This document shows, piece after piece, positions 7,861 to 17,422 of a stretch of 64,000 nucleotides of DNA. Below the pieces are notes generated by a model. That model ran no database searches. It was not told the DNA's origin and was given only the letters and a program-made list of their open reading frames with translations. Within the stretch, counting starts at the first letter, position 1, and each line of letters opens with the position of its first letter. The translations under genes were made by a program, and so were the position numbers. Origin of the DNA: Clostridiales bacterium Firm_14 (GTDB taxonomy: Bacteria; Bacillota; Clostridia; Saccharofermentanales; Saccharofermentanaceae); the NCBI GenBank assembly GCA_001604135.1, contig LVAT01000022.1, positions 1 to 64,000 on the forward strand. Reading direction: 5' to 3'.

Positions 7861-10650
7861 TTACTTCTTAGCGCCCTTAATGAGCTTGGATATCTCGCTT
7901 ACGGCAAATGGAACGATCGCCAGAGGCAGGATAATGAGCCATGCCATGGGGTTAAGTGCAACGTTGTTGAAGATCGAATTAACGCCAGGGATGTAGATAA
8001 CTGCTACGAGCATTACGAGCGAGAGACCTACGGCGATGTTCATCATCTTGTTGGAGAAGATGCCGAGCTTGAAGACTGAGATCTTCTCTGATCTTGCGGC
8101 GAAGGCTCTGAAGAGCTCAGCCAGGATCAACGTTGCGAAAGCTACCGTACGAGCGATATCGATAGGATGTACGCCCTTAACGCCGGTTTCAGCCAGAGCG
8201 CCTGAGAAGAAGAACGTGCTTCCGTTGTTTGTCATCATCAGGGCAACGATGAAAGCTGTTGCTACAGATACGAACAAGCCGATGGACTGCATTGCGATGT
8301 GGCGCATCATGCTCTTGTTGATGATGGGCTCGTGCTTTGATCTCGGCGGGACCTTCATGATGCCGGGTTCAGCCTTTTCGCGGCCTAAAGCGAGGGCCGG
8401 GAATGAGTCAGTGATGAGGTTGAGCCAGAGGAGCTGGATCGCGGTCAAAGGTGCAGCGATGCCGGGCACCAATGTCTTCGGAACGAGTGACAGGAGGAAG
8501 ATTACGAGGATCTCGCCTACGTTGCATGAGAGGAGGAATCCTACGAACTTTCTGATGTTCGAGTAGATCGTTCTGCCCTGCTCGACTGCCTTTACGATGG
8601 TCGCGAAATTATCGTCCATCAGGATCATGTCTGCAGAGTTCTTGGAAACGTCAGTTCCCGTGATGCCCATTGCGACACCGATATCAGCGGACTTCAAAGC
8701 CATGGCGTCGTTTACGCCGTCGCCTGTCATTGAAGCGATGTGGTCATTCTTCTTAAGAGCTGAGACGATACGCACCTTGTGCTCAGGAGATACACGCGCA
8801 TAAACGCTTGTCTTCTCAACTACTTCAAGGAGGTCATCGTCGCTCATCTTGTCGAGTTCTTCGCCGGAATAAGCATCCATGTGCTTCTCGTCGCGCATTT
8901 CGAGATTGTCGGAAATGGCAACAGCGGAATCCTTGAAGTCGCCTGTGATCATGACGGCTCTGATGCCTGCTTCCTTGCAGACTGCGATAGCGTCCTTGGC
9001 TTCCTTACGTGCAGGGTCGATCATGCCGATGAGGCCCAAGAATGTCATATTCTCTTCGTCAGCGAAAGTAGCCTTGGAACCGTCGCCGTGCTCCTTTGTA
9101 GCAAAGGCAAGTACACGGATGGCCTGGATCGCATAGTTGTGGTTTACCTCACGGATCTCAGCGAGCTTCTCGGGAGTCATCTTCTCGATGCCGTGATTTG
9201 TAAGGATCGAAGAGCAGCGCGAAAGAACGATGTCCGGAGCGCCCTTTGTGAAGCTGATCCACTTGCCCTCATCGATACCGGAGTGGTATGTGGTCATCAT
9301 CTTACGGTCGGAATCGAAAGGAAGCTCTGTCTCTCTGGGATATGTGTGCATTGTCTCCTCTCGGAGCATTCTTGCCTTCATGCCGAGAGTCGTGAGCGCG
9401 CCCTCCGTAGGGTCACCGATGCAGGAATAATCCTTCTCGCTCTCCTTAACGATAGAAGCGTCATTACAAAGGACTGAAGAAAGGATCAATGTATTAAGAA
9501 CTCCGTCGATCTTAACGGGCTTGCCGCCTTCGTCTACGATGTTGCCGTTGGGAGCATATCCGCCGCCTTCGACGTTGTATTTCTTCTCGCCGTCATAGAG
9601 AACCTTAACGGTCATCTGGTTCTGTGTGAGTGTACCTGTCTTATCGGAGCAGATAACGTCTACGCAGCCAAGAGTCTCTACTGCAAGGAGTCTTTTTACG
9701 ATAGCGTTGTTCTCTGCCATCTTTGTCATACCGATCGAAAGGACGATCGTTACGACTGCAGCAAGACCTTCAGGGATAGCTGCGACAGCGAGTGAGACAG
9801 CTGTCATGAGAGCGTCTTCCCAGGGCTGCTTCTGAACGAAGATGTCCACGAGAAGAACAATGATGCATACGAGGATGCAGACGACAGCAAGTATCTTGCC
9901 GAGCTTATTGAGGCTTCTCTGAAGAGGTGTCTCTTCGTCCTCCATGGTCGTAAGCTTTGTAGCGATCTTACCGAGCTCGGTATCCCTTGCCGTTGCAACA
10001 ACGACGCCCTTGGCTCTTCCGTATGTAACTGCAGTACCCATGTAGAGCATGTTCTTGCGGTCACCGAGTGTGCAGTCTTCAGGAAGGACAGCTGAAGCGT
10101 CTTTCTCGACTGCTACTGCCTCACCTGTAAGGGATGCTTCCTCAGCCTTAAGAGAGCTTGATTCGATAAGTCTCATATCTGCTGAGATAGAGTCGCCTGC
10201 GTCGATAGCGATGACGTCACCGACTACGACATTCTCGGAATCTACCATGTGGAGCTTGCCGTCACGGATGACCTTCGTCTGAGGTGAGCTCATCTTCTTA
10301 AGAGCTGCGAGAGCCTGGTCAGCTTTACCTTCCTGATAAACGCCGAGGCATGCATTAAGGATTACGATAGCAAGGATTACGATAACATCGATCCACTCTT
10401 CGAATCCGCCGCCGCTCTTAAAGGCCATGTATGCAGAGAGCGCTGCTGCTGCGATAAGGATTATTACCATCGCGTCTGCGAACTGCTGCAGGAATCTCTT
10501 CCAGAGCGGGACCTTCTTCTCTTCACCAAGAGAGTTCGGCCCGTTCTTGGCATATCTTAAGGATGCCTCATCCGAAGTCAGACCTTTGACCAGGTCTGTA
10601 TCTATTTCTTTTGCAATCTGTTCAGCGGTTACTGAATATGGTTTTGTCAT
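7861..10650 (-). CDS. Calcium-transporting P-type (IIA) ATPase
   Basis: 929 residues, ten predicted membrane helices. Domains in order: N-terminal cation-ATPase domain, M1-M2, actuator domain with the TGE loop (LTGEAVAVEK), M3-M4, phosphorylation site DKTGTLTQNQ (Asp near 333), nucleotide domain, hinge TGDGVNDA, M5-M10. Calcium-site residues typical of SERCA/PMR1 pumps are present: AAIPEGL in M4, NVGEI in M5 and NLITDSFPALALG in M6. It should pump Ca2+ (possibly Mn2+) out of the cytoplasm. GAGGA is 13 nt before the ATG, rather far. It has its own terminator-bounded unit. Confidence 0.94.
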   Translation of the reverse strand: MTKPYSVTAEQIAKEIDTDLVKGLTSDEASLRYAKNGPNSLGEEKKVPLWKRFLQQFADAMVIILIAAAALSAYMAFKSGGGFEEWIDVIVILAIVILNACLGVYQEGKADQALAALKKMSSPQTKVIRDGKLHMVDSENVVVGDVIAIDAGDSISADMRLIESSSLKAEEASLTGEAVAVEKDASAVLPEDCTLGDRKNMLYMGTAVTYGRAKGVVVATARDTELGKIATKLTTMEDEETPLQRSLNKLGKILAVVCILVCIIVLLVDIFVQKQPWEDALMTAVSLAVAAIPEGLAAVVTIVLSIGMTKMAENNAIVKRLLAVETLGCVDVICSDKTGTLTQNQMTVKVLYDGEKKYNVEGGGYAPNGNIVDEGGKPVKIDGVLNTLILSSVLCNDASIVKESEKDYSCIGDPTEGALTTLGMKARMLREETMHTYPRETELPFDSDRKMMTTYHSGIDEGKWISFTKGAPDIVLSRCSSILTNHGIEKMTPEKLAEIREVNHNYAIQAIRVLAFATKEHGDGSKATFADEENMTFLGLIGMIDPARKEAKDAIAVCKEAGIRAVMITGDFKDSAVAISDNLEMRDEKHMDAYSGEELDKMSDDDLLEVVEKTSVYARVSPEHKVRIVSALKKNDHIASMTGDGVNDAMALKSADIGVAMGITGTDVSKNSADMILMDDNFATIVKAVEQGRTIYSNIRKFVGFLLSCNVGEILVIFLLSLVPKTLVPGIAAPLTAIQLLWLNLITDSFPALALGREKAEPGIMKVPPRSKHEPIINKSMMRHIAMQSIGLFVSVATAFIVALMMTNNGSTFFFSGALAETGVKGVHPIDIARTVAFATLILAELFRAFAARSEKISVFKLGIFSNKMMNIAVGLSLVMLVAVIYIPGVNSIFNNVALNPMAWLIILPLAIVPFAVSEISKLIKGAKK

Positions 10651-10697
10651 TTTGTATTTCTATCCTCAATTTCTTTCTGGGGGTTACCCAAGAAAAA

Positions 10698-10703
10698 ATT
10701 ATA
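10698..10703 (-). promoter_or_regulatory. Probable -10 box of the Ca2+ ATPase gene
   Basis: Minus-strand TATAAT, 48 nt before the start codon and just after the upstream gene's terminator. The -35 candidate (TTATTT at 17 bp) is poor. Confidence 0.5.
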
Positions 10704-10721
10704 CTATATTTTTGAGGTTTA

Positions 10722-10762
10722 AATAAAAGAGCCCCCTCGTCATTTGTACGAATCGGGGGCTC
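10722..10762 (-). terminator. Intrinsic terminator after the ABC exporter gene
   Basis: GAGCCCCC / GGGGGCTC stem (plus 10729-10762, loop of about 18 nt) followed by TTTTATTT on the minus strand. Confidence 0.88.
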
Positions 10763-10798
10763 CTGGTAAATTTCCCTTAGGGATTTTGCATAGTTTCG

Positions 10799-10837
10799 GG
10801 CTGCCGGAGGCTTACCAGTCGGCTGCCGGAGGCTTAC
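10799..10837. repeat. 17-bp direct repeat spanning the stop codon of the ABC exporter
   Basis: GGCTGCCGGAGGCTTAC occurs at 10799-10815 and 10821-10837, a period of 22 bp. The second copy includes the exporter stop codon (plus 10834-10836), so the duplication copied the end of the gene into its 3' flank. Confidence 0.85.
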
Positions 10838-12735
10838 TCGTCTTCGTGCGGCTCGTCTCCGGGCTGGACGCCCCAGATGTATTTTTCGAGTTCGGAGACA
10901 GTATCTTCTTCCATGATCGCTTTGCTGAACTGTGTCTCGTAGAGTTCCCTGTAGACGCCTTCCTTGCCGAGGAGCTCCTTGTGGCTGCCGCGCTCGGCGA
11001 TCGTGCCGTCCTTAACGACCAGGATCTCATCGGCTGCAAGGATCGTGGACAATCTGTGTGCGATGAGGATGCTCGTCTTGCTCTTTATGATCGGATCGAT
11101 AGCATCCTGTATCTTCTTCTCTGAGATCGAATCAAGCGCCGATGTTGCCTCGTCGAAGATAAAGATCGTTGGGTCTTTGAGGATGATCCGCGCGATCGAG
11201 ATACGCTGCTTTTCACCTCCTGATAGCTTTAATCCGCGGTTGCCGACTTCGGTATCAAGGCCCTTCTCCTGCTTCTCTATGAAGTCCCAGATATTGGCTT
11301 TCTTGAGGGCCGCGATCATGTCGTCTTCGGTCGCGCCGGGCTTCGCGTAAAGGAGGTTCTCCCTGATAGTTCCGTTGAACAGATACGTCTCCTGCGATAC
11401 CACGCCGACCTGGTTCCTTAAGAATGTAAGATCCAATTTGCGCACGTCGATGCCGTCGAAAGTAACTGAGCCTGCGTCAACATCGTAAAGTCTCGGAATG
11501 AGGTTTACGATTGTACTCTTGCCGGAGCCCGAAGGTCCGACGATCGCTATGCTCTTGCCCGCATTCAGCGTGAAGTTGATGTCCTTTAATATCTTTTTGG
11601 ACTCATCGTAAGAGAATTCGACGTGCTCGAAAACAACATCTCCCGTAACTGTCTCAGGCGTTATCGCATCGTCTGCATTCTTGATATCCACAGGCATATC
11701 GAAATAGTCGAATATTCGTCTGAACAGAGCCATCGACCTGATCCACTCGACCTGGATATTAAGCAGGCTGTTGACCGGCATGTACATCCTTCCGAGGAGT
11801 GATACGAGGACCGTGATATCACCGATTGTAATGTTCGAATCGTACTTCATCATGAGGATGCCGCCTGCAAGGTAGATCAGCATAGGACCGACGCTCGTAA
11901 AAGTCGTAAGAACGACTCTGAACCAACGGCCTGCCATGCTCTCCTTGATGTTAAGACCGATCATATTGCGGTTGGCTTTCTCGTATCTGTCATACTCATA
12001 TTTCTCTTTGCCGAAGAGCTTTACAAGGAGCTGGCCGCTTACGGACAAAGTCTCATTTAAGATGCCGTTGACCTCGTCATTTACCTGCTGTGACTCATTG
12101 GTAAGCTTCCACCTCTGCTTACCCGCTTTCCTCGTCGGAACGGTAAAGATCGGCACGATAACGATGCCTACAAGCGCTAAGATCCAGTTTTTCTGGAACA
12201 TCGCGATCATGGCGATTATGAGCGTTATGGAATTCGACAGTATGCTGCTGAAAGTATTGGTTACGACTGCCTTTACGCCATCGATATCACTTGTCATTCG
12301 GGTGATGATGTCGCCCTGGTTATTGCTCGTAAAGAACTTCTGGCTCATCTTCTGCAGGTGCGAGTACATCTGGTTCCTCATGTCGAACGTAATGTGCTGC
12401 GCGATCCACGTATTTATGTATGTCTCTGCGACACCGATGAGGCTTGCGATGAGTGTTACAGCAAGGGAAAGAACAATGTAAAAGATAAGCGCTTTGAAGT
12501 CTTTTTTAAGGAGGCCGTCATCTAAGATCTTGCCGGTCAGGATCGACGGCAGGAGCGAGAAAAACGACGATACGATTATGCAGATGAGCACTAAGATCAG
12601 CTGCTTCGTGTAAGGCTTCAGATATGAGAAAACGCGCTTTAATAATTCAGGCGTGACCTTAGGCTGGTTCTTCTTCTCTTCTTCTGTCAGGTACTGCCCG
12701 CCCATCGGGCCGCCCATTCTTCCTCCGGGTGGCAT
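10834..12735 (-). CDS. ABC exporter half-transporter (multidrug/lipid type)
   Basis: 633 residues. A flexible Gly/Pro/Met-rich N-terminus (MPPGGRMGGPMGG) precedes six membrane helices (about 45-340, exporter type I fold). The nucleotide-binding domain follows with Walker A GPSGSGKST, signature LSGGEKQR, Walker B IFIFDEATSALD and switch AHRLSTI. As a half-transporter it must dimerise; no partner gene is adjacent, so a homodimer is likely. The substrate is unknown. AAGGAGGG precedes the ATG by 8 nt. The C-terminus is acidic and may have been altered by the 22-bp duplication at the stop. Confidence 0.92.
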   Translation of the reverse strand: MPPGGRMGGPMGGQYLTEEEKKNQPKVTPELLKRVFSYLKPYTKQLILVLICIIVSSFFSLLPSILTGKILDDGLLKKDFKALIFYIVLSLAVTLIASLIGVAETYINTWIAQHITFDMRNQMYSHLQKMSQKFFTSNNQGDIITRMTSDIDGVKAVVTNTFSSILSNSITLIIAMIAMFQKNWILALVGIVIVPIFTVPTRKAGKQRWKLTNESQQVNDEVNGILNETLSVSGQLLVKLFGKEKYEYDRYEKANRNMIGLNIKESMAGRWFRVVLTTFTSVGPMLIYLAGGILMMKYDSNITIGDITVLVSLLGRMYMPVNSLLNIQVEWIRSMALFRRIFDYFDMPVDIKNADDAITPETVTGDVVFEHVEFSYDESKKILKDINFTLNAGKSIAIVGPSGSGKSTIVNLIPRLYDVDAGSVTFDGIDVRKLDLTFLRNQVGVVSQETYLFNGTIRENLLYAKPGATEDDMIAALKKANIWDFIEKQEKGLDTEVGNRGLKLSGGEKQRISIARIILKDPTIFIFDEATSALDSISEKKIQDAIDPIIKSKTSILIAHRLSTILAADEILVVKDGTIAERGSHKELLGKEGVYRELYETQFSKAIMEEDTVSELEKYIWGVQPGDEPHEDE

Positions 12736-13251
12736 AATCAGCCCTCCTTATTTTCGCGCTTGATAAACCTATACGTTTGGTAGTTGTTCTATGCTACTTT
12801 TACCACAGAATGGAAATTTTGAAAATGCGTGTTGTCCCGGCCCGGTCAGACAAGGATCAGATCAGGTTAACAATGAAGTACTGTAATTGCCCTCGCCGTA
12901 TTTTTACCGGGAAATTGCAAAGCCTTAAATCGTACGTTTTTGGGGGTAAAAAAGGTACGATTCCATGCGTTGCAAATTTCTATTGCTGTTGGCTTCGAAA
13001 AAAATAGAAATGCAAACGCGGCTCCCTAACCGGAAGCCGCGCCTATGAGAAACAAAAAACATTTAAAACTAACTTAAATGTCGAGGGTTCCTATTCAAGT
13101 TCCCTTGTAAGCATTATATTCGATTTCCTCAAATTCCAACTGTGTCAAATTGCCCTTATCTTTTAGGTAAACTTTGGGCGAAAATATACCAAATCAACAA
13201 TTCGATTTTCAAAGCAATTTAGCCCTAAAACAGCCGCAAATATGCAGGAAA
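12736..13251. other. Gene-free 516-bp stretch with nested inverted repeats
   Basis: No convincing gene. Three inverted repeats lie in its middle: AATCGTAC / GTACGATT (12928-12935, 12955-12962); an 18-bp near-perfect arm pair starting GCGTTGCAA (12967-12984 with 13003-13019); and CGCGGCT / AGCCGCG (13017-13041). The last two share bases 13017-13019, so they cannot both form fully. The last may end the upstream EIIC transcript, since T-rich sequence follows on the minus strand. A 76-codon plus-strand frame at 12777-13007 has no ribosome site or family resemblance. Confidence 0.6.
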
Positions 13252-14352
13252 TCAGCCTTGGAGCTTCATGTAGCCTTCCTTGATCCAGCCGAGTTTCCTC
13301 ATGATCTCGCTGAAGAGCAAAGAGAGCACTGCAGGTGTGAAAATGCAGATGCAGAACATGCCGAGCCAAGCAAACCAGTTAAGTGTTCCGGACTCAGACA
13401 TAGCGGAGAAGCATCCGATAGGGCCAACGAGACCGCATGTGCCCATGCCTGCTGCAACGCCGTTGCACTCGAGCTTGAAGATCATTGTAGCCATAGGGCC
13501 TGTGATCGCAGAAGCCAAAGTAGCAGGGATCCAGATCTGGGGATGTGTCATGATGTTAGGCATCTGAAGCATTGATGTGCCGAGGCCCTGTGAAACAATT
13601 CCGCCCCACTTGTTCTCTCTGTAAGATGCTACAGCGAAGCCGACCATCTGGGCGCAGCAGCCTGCGAGAGCAGCGCCGCCTGCGATACCTGCGATACCGA
13701 TCGAAGCGCAGATAGCTGCAGAAGAGATAGGAAGTGTGAGAATGATACCGACAACAACTGAAACGATGATGCCCATGACGAACGGATGGAGCTGTGTGGT
13801 TGTATTGATGAATTCTCCGAGCCAGTTCATAACAACTGCTACGGCCGGGCATGTCAGATATGCGATAAGCGAACCGACGCCCAACGTAACGATAGGTGTT
13901 ACGAGGATATCTACCTTTGTTTCCTTGGAAACTGCTTTACCGAATTCAACAGCGAAGATAACGGCAATGAATACTCCCAAAGGACCGGCCGCATAGGGCT
14001 TTCCGGGATATGCATTTGCAAACATACCGATTGCTGCGGCACATGCCATAACGAGCATGGGTGCCTTCAGTGCAACCGCGATACCAACGCCGATTGCCGC
14101 ACCAGTTGCAGCGGATGCGAGCTTACCTGCTTCTGCAAGATAGTGTGCGAATCTTACCATTGGAGCGAAATCTACCATTCCGAGATACTTTGCCAATGTC
14201 GAAAGAATAGTTCCGATAAGAAGTGATGCGAAAAGACCCTGAGCCATGCCGCCCATAGCGTCTACGAAATATGTTTTTGCGGATATCTTAATATCCTTGG
14301 AAGCAAGGAACTCCTTAAATGTTCTCTTCTTCTTTTCTTTGGATTTACCCAT
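13252..14352 (-). CDS. PTS EIIC-like / PfoR-type membrane protein
   Basis: 366 residues from MGKSKEKKKRTFKEF. About ten hydrophobic segments with Gly/Ala-rich loops match the stand-alone EIIC family represented by PfoR, once proposed as a regulator of perfringolysin. The start at 14350-14352 follows GGAGGGG by 6 nt; an upstream TTG abuts that site and is unlikely. No EIIA or EIIB domain or gene lies nearby, so phosphotransferase sugar uptake cannot be claimed. The substrate and role are unknown. Confidence 0.82.
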   Translation of the reverse strand: MGKSKEKKKRTFKEFLASKDIKISAKTYFVDAMGGMAQGLFASLLIGTILSTLAKYLGMVDFAPMVRFAHYLAEAGKLASAATGAAIGVGIAVALKAPMLVMACAAAIGMFANAYPGKPYAAGPLGVFIAVIFAVEFGKAVSKETKVDILVTPIVTLGVGSLIAYLTCPAVAVVMNWLGEFINTTTQLHPFVMGIIVSVVVGIILTLPISSAAICASIGIAGIAGGAALAGCCAQMVGFAVASYRENKWGGIVSQGLGTSMLQMPNIMTHPQIWIPATLASAITGPMATMIFKLECNGVAAGMGTCGLVGPIGCFSAMSESGTLNWFAWLGMFCICIFTPAVLSLLFSEIMRKLGWIKEGYMKLQG

Positions 14353-14490
14353 GTTCAACCCCTCCGGATAAATTTATTGAGAAGATAATATCATTGAGCC
14401 TTTTTCTTTTGTAATAATACATTGGATATTTTCGGCTCCCCGCAAGCCTCCGTATGGGTGTAAGTTGCACAAAGCAGGCATATTTCCGCG

Positions 14491-14531
14491 CAAAATAAAA
14501 GCTGCGGCCATCTCATAAGAGTGACCGCAGC
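14491..14531 (-). terminator. Terminator after the LRR protein / small ORF pair
   Basis: GCTGCGGTCACTC stem with AGATGGCCGCAGC (plus 14501-14531), followed by TTTTATTTT on the minus strand. Confidence 0.85.
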
Positions 14532-14552
14532 CGGTAATCAGATTATCTCCGG

Positions 14553-14651
14553 TTAAGGATCTTCCCTGGGCGTCTCATCGCTTGTAACAATGACGTCCAG
14601 ACTCTCAAACTGTATAACGGCCAAATCTAATTTCTCATAAATCTCTTTCAT
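14553..14651 (-). CDS. Small 32-residue acidic peptide, unknown
   Basis: ATG at 14649-14651, stop at 14553-14555. The peptide begins MKEIYEKLDLAVIQFESLD and ends TSDETPREDP. GGGGGAG lies 7 nt before the ATG, 20 nt separate it from the LRR gene upstream, and a terminator follows 20 nt after the stop, so it looks like a translated last gene of that operon. From memory, the pattern MKExYExx..V..F...DVI.TS recurs in short Firmicutes ORFs whose function I do not know. It has no signal peptide and no cysteine. It could be a regulatory peptide or a modified-peptide precursor; neither is shown. Confidence 0.65.
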   Translation of the reverse strand: MKEIYEKLDLAVIQFESLDVIVTSDETPREDP

Positions 14652-14671
14652 GTTCTTCTCCCCCAATTAAA

Positions 14672-17422
14672 TTATGTTCCAATATACTTTTTTGCAGCCT
14701 CGCTGTAAAGATACAATGCCTTCATCAGATTCTTGAGTTCAGGCGTTCTTACTTCACTCTGCTCTCTTGAGATGATGTTATAAGCATAAGTCATCGGGCT
14801 GTAAGTTACAAAGTATTCCGTACTTTCACCTTCAACAACGATCTTAAGCTTAAAATCGCTATCCAGCTTGCCTGCCGGAATATTTGTGATCTTGATCAGT
14901 TTCTGACTGCCGGACGCTATAGGTGTAATCGTGGTTTCCTTTGTTCCGTTGACCACCTTGAAAGTAAGGTTCTTATTCGTATTGTCTGTAAAATACAGAT
15001 TAAGAGTTGTAGTAGTATCAAGCGTCAGACTGACATTGCTGAATTCAAGACCTGCCGGAAGATTAGTCTTGGAACTGTCATAAGGTCTTGTGAAAACAGC
15101 ATCATCAAGATTGTAGGTGTAGTCATTGATCAGGTCGGCATTAGCAAGCTTATCTGTCTTGTAATTGAAGAAGATCTGGGCATAAGCACCATAGTGAAGC
15201 ATTGCACGGACAAGAGGTTCTGCTGCCTTATACTGGAGCGGATTATCCAAAATATAGTCAGCGTACTGCTTTACGGACCACCATTTCCGTGCTACCCTCA
15301 CGCCATAAAGATAAAGCTGGGCATCAATAACAGCTGTCATTTTCTTCGCGGGAACACGGATTTTAAATACACTGTATGTTGTGCCCTGATACGTTACTTT
15401 TGACGCATCCTTAAGATATACGATCTGCTCGTCGGAACCGTCATCAAGTGTGAACTTAAGATAGTCTTTTTCAGGGTCATAATCTTCAGGAAATGTAGTG
15501 TAGTAATTAATTCCGATATCACCTTCAAGGCTTACTGTATAACCCCTGAAAAATGAATCTGATAGATCCTTGATCCAGCCCGCATAGATCCTTATATCCT
15601 TCGTAACAGGCAGGCTGAAGTCATAAGCCTGAGTGCATTTTTTATCACTGTACCATCCGGTAAAGATAAAGCCGGTTCTTGAAAGATCACTCGGTTTTTC
15701 AACTGTCTCACCTTCTTCGATAACGTTCCACGACTCACTGATCCCGTAATCGAAAACAACATCATATGCGCCGCCGATCGTTATGGTCGCATTGGGGAAA
15801 TCAGCGCCGGGATTCCTTTGGTCATAAATGCGCTGAGGACCATAAAAGTAGAAGCTGGTAATATTATCAAACACAAAGGAATCAGTGTCAGGATTGCCGG
15901 AATGCGTGTAGATACCATATCTGTAACCGAGAGTAAGATCCGTGACCTGACAGCCGCTGAATGCACCGTCTGAAATAACAGAAGCATACCTCAGATCAAG
16001 TGCAGTAAGCTTCGTGTTGCGGAATGCATATTTGCCGATTACAGACACTGAATCAAAATTCACCGTACTGAGATTTGTGCATCCGTCAAAGGCATAATCA
16101 GGAATATTCGTCAGTTGATTTCCTAATGTGACTGAAGTCAGTCCGGTACAACCCTGGAACACACCTTCGAAGTACATGTAACCGCCGCTCAGATCCAAAG
16201 ATGTGAGTGCTTTGCAGCCCTTAAATGCATACTTTTCCATATCAGAGCATTTGCTCAGATCAACATTATTCAAAAGAGCACAATCAGCAAAAGCCTCTGC
16301 ATAGATCTGCGTGATATTTCCAAGGTTAATGCTCTTCAGTGACGAACACTGTGAAAAAGCCTGCTTACCGATATAAGTAATATTAGAACCTAATACTACG
16401 GTTTCAAGAGACTTACAGGAGTAGAATACCCCGTAATTAAAAGATGATATCTTATCCGTATCGATCGTCGTCAGTTTTGAGCAGTTCTTGAATGCTTCAT
16501 CGCCGACAGATACGCTGTTGTTTCCGAACTTAACTGTTGTAAGCGAGGAACATCCGTCAAACGCATTTTTGCCGATAGAATTAACTGCAGGCAGATTGAG
16601 TGATGTAAGCCCTGTACAGCCTATGAAAGCATCAGAATCAATATGGCGTACTCTTGTCAAATTTACACTTCCTAATGAAGTACAGCCGTAAAAAGCGCGA
16701 CTTTGAATATTCTCAACATAATCAAGATCAATGCTTGACAATTTAGTACAGCCTTCGAAGCAGCCAAGCTTTACAATCAATTTATTGTTTCCCAAAACAA
16801 CTTTTTCAAGAGCTTTACAATTTCTGAAAGCATATTCGCCAACCGTATCAATTTTACTGAGATCGAGGGTTTTTAAAGCAGTTCCTTCAAAAGCCGCGTT
16901 TGCAATTTCAGTAAGACCGCCAAAATCAACGGAAGACAAGCTGGTACAGCCAAAGAAGGCATGAATACCAATTTTTATTCTATCGCCAAATGATACACTT
17001 GATAACTTTGGACAACCTTCAAAGGCATGATGATCAATTAATTCTACATTGGTAAGATTGATAGAGTTGAGGTTTCTGCAGTATTGGAACGCACCTTCCC
17101 CGATTGTCTTTACTTCACTATTCAGAGTTACAGTTTCCAGAGCCTCAAAACTTTCAAAGGCATGGGGTTTAATTCCGGAAAGGTTACTTTCCACAACGAG
17201 TTTTTTCACCGGATATTTATTCCGCAAATCCTTTACTTCATCAAAATCAACGCCTCCGCCTATGGTAAGCGTAAGATCATCACTCAGCGACCAGCCGGTT
17301 CCGGAGATGAGCTCAGCAGCCTTGACATCTCTTGATGCCAGCGCAATTCCCGCAAAAACAACTATTACTGCGAGAGCAAGGCATACGGCGATTTTCCTGC
17401 TGTTCTTGAAAGCGTGTACCAT
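14672..17422 (-). CDS. BspA-like leucine-rich repeat secreted protein
   Basis: 916 residues from MVHAFKNSRKIAV; GGAGG 7 nt before the ATG decides the start over a longer frame. A signal peptide (LALAVIVVFAGIALA) is followed by about twenty LRR_5-type repeats of roughly 23 residues (consensus AFxGCxxLxxVxL..V..IG..), up to about residue 540. One Listeria-Bacteroides-type repeat follows (residues about 570-630, ending RIYAGWIKDL), then a C-terminal region of about 280 residues without recognised domain. Such proteins are exported and bind host or other cell surfaces. No sortase motif or dockerin is visible. A TATAAT box lies near 17484-17489. Confidence 0.88.
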   Translation of the reverse strand: MVHAFKNSRKIAVCLALAVIVVFAGIALASRDVKAAELISGTGWSLSDDLTLTIGGGVDFDEVKDLRNKYPVKKLVVESNLSGIKPHAFESFEALETVTLNSEVKTIGEGAFQYCRNLNSINLTNVELIDHHAFEGCPKLSSVSFGDRIKIGIHAFFGCTSLSSVDFGGLTEIANAAFEGTALKTLDLSKIDTVGEYAFRNCKALEKVVLGNNKLIVKLGCFEGCTKLSSIDLDYVENIQSRAFYGCTSLGSVNLTRVRHIDSDAFIGCTGLTSLNLPAVNSIGKNAFDGCSSLTTVKFGNNSVSVGDEAFKNCSKLTTIDTDKISSFNYGVFYSCKSLETVVLGSNITYIGKQAFSQCSSLKSINLGNITQIYAEAFADCALLNNVDLSKCSDMEKYAFKGCKALTSLDLSGGYMYFEGVFQGCTGLTSVTLGNQLTNIPDYAFDGCTNLSTVNFDSVSVIGKYAFRNTKLTALDLRYASVISDGAFSGCQVTDLTLGYRYGIYTHSGNPDTDSFVFDNITSFYFYGPQRIYDQRNPGADFPNATITIGGAYDVVFDYGISESWNVIEEGETVEKPSDLSRTGFIFTGWYSDKKCTQAYDFSLPVTKDIRIYAGWIKDLSDSFFRGYTVSLEGDIGINYYTTFPEDYDPEKDYLKFTLDDGSDEQIVYLKDASKVTYQGTTYSVFKIRVPAKKMTAVIDAQLYLYGVRVARKWWSVKQYADYILDNPLQYKAAEPLVRAMLHYGAYAQIFFNYKTDKLANADLINDYTYNLDDAVFTRPYDSSKTNLPAGLEFSNVSLTLDTTTTLNLYFTDNTNKNLTFKVVNGTKETTITPIASGSQKLIKITNIPAGKLDSDFKLKIVVEGESTEYFVTYSPMTYAYNIISREQSEVRTPELKNLMKALYLYSEAAKKYIGT

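Noticed and set aside
8779-9477. 232-codon plus-strand frame inside the Ca2+ ATPase gene
   Set aside because: It is antisense to a strongly conserved catalytic region and has no ribosome site; the composition reflects the complementary codons.
12777-13007. 76-codon plus-strand frame as a small protein
   Set aside because: It has no ribosome site, runs through the inverted repeats, and has Cys/Lys-rich composition without domain features.
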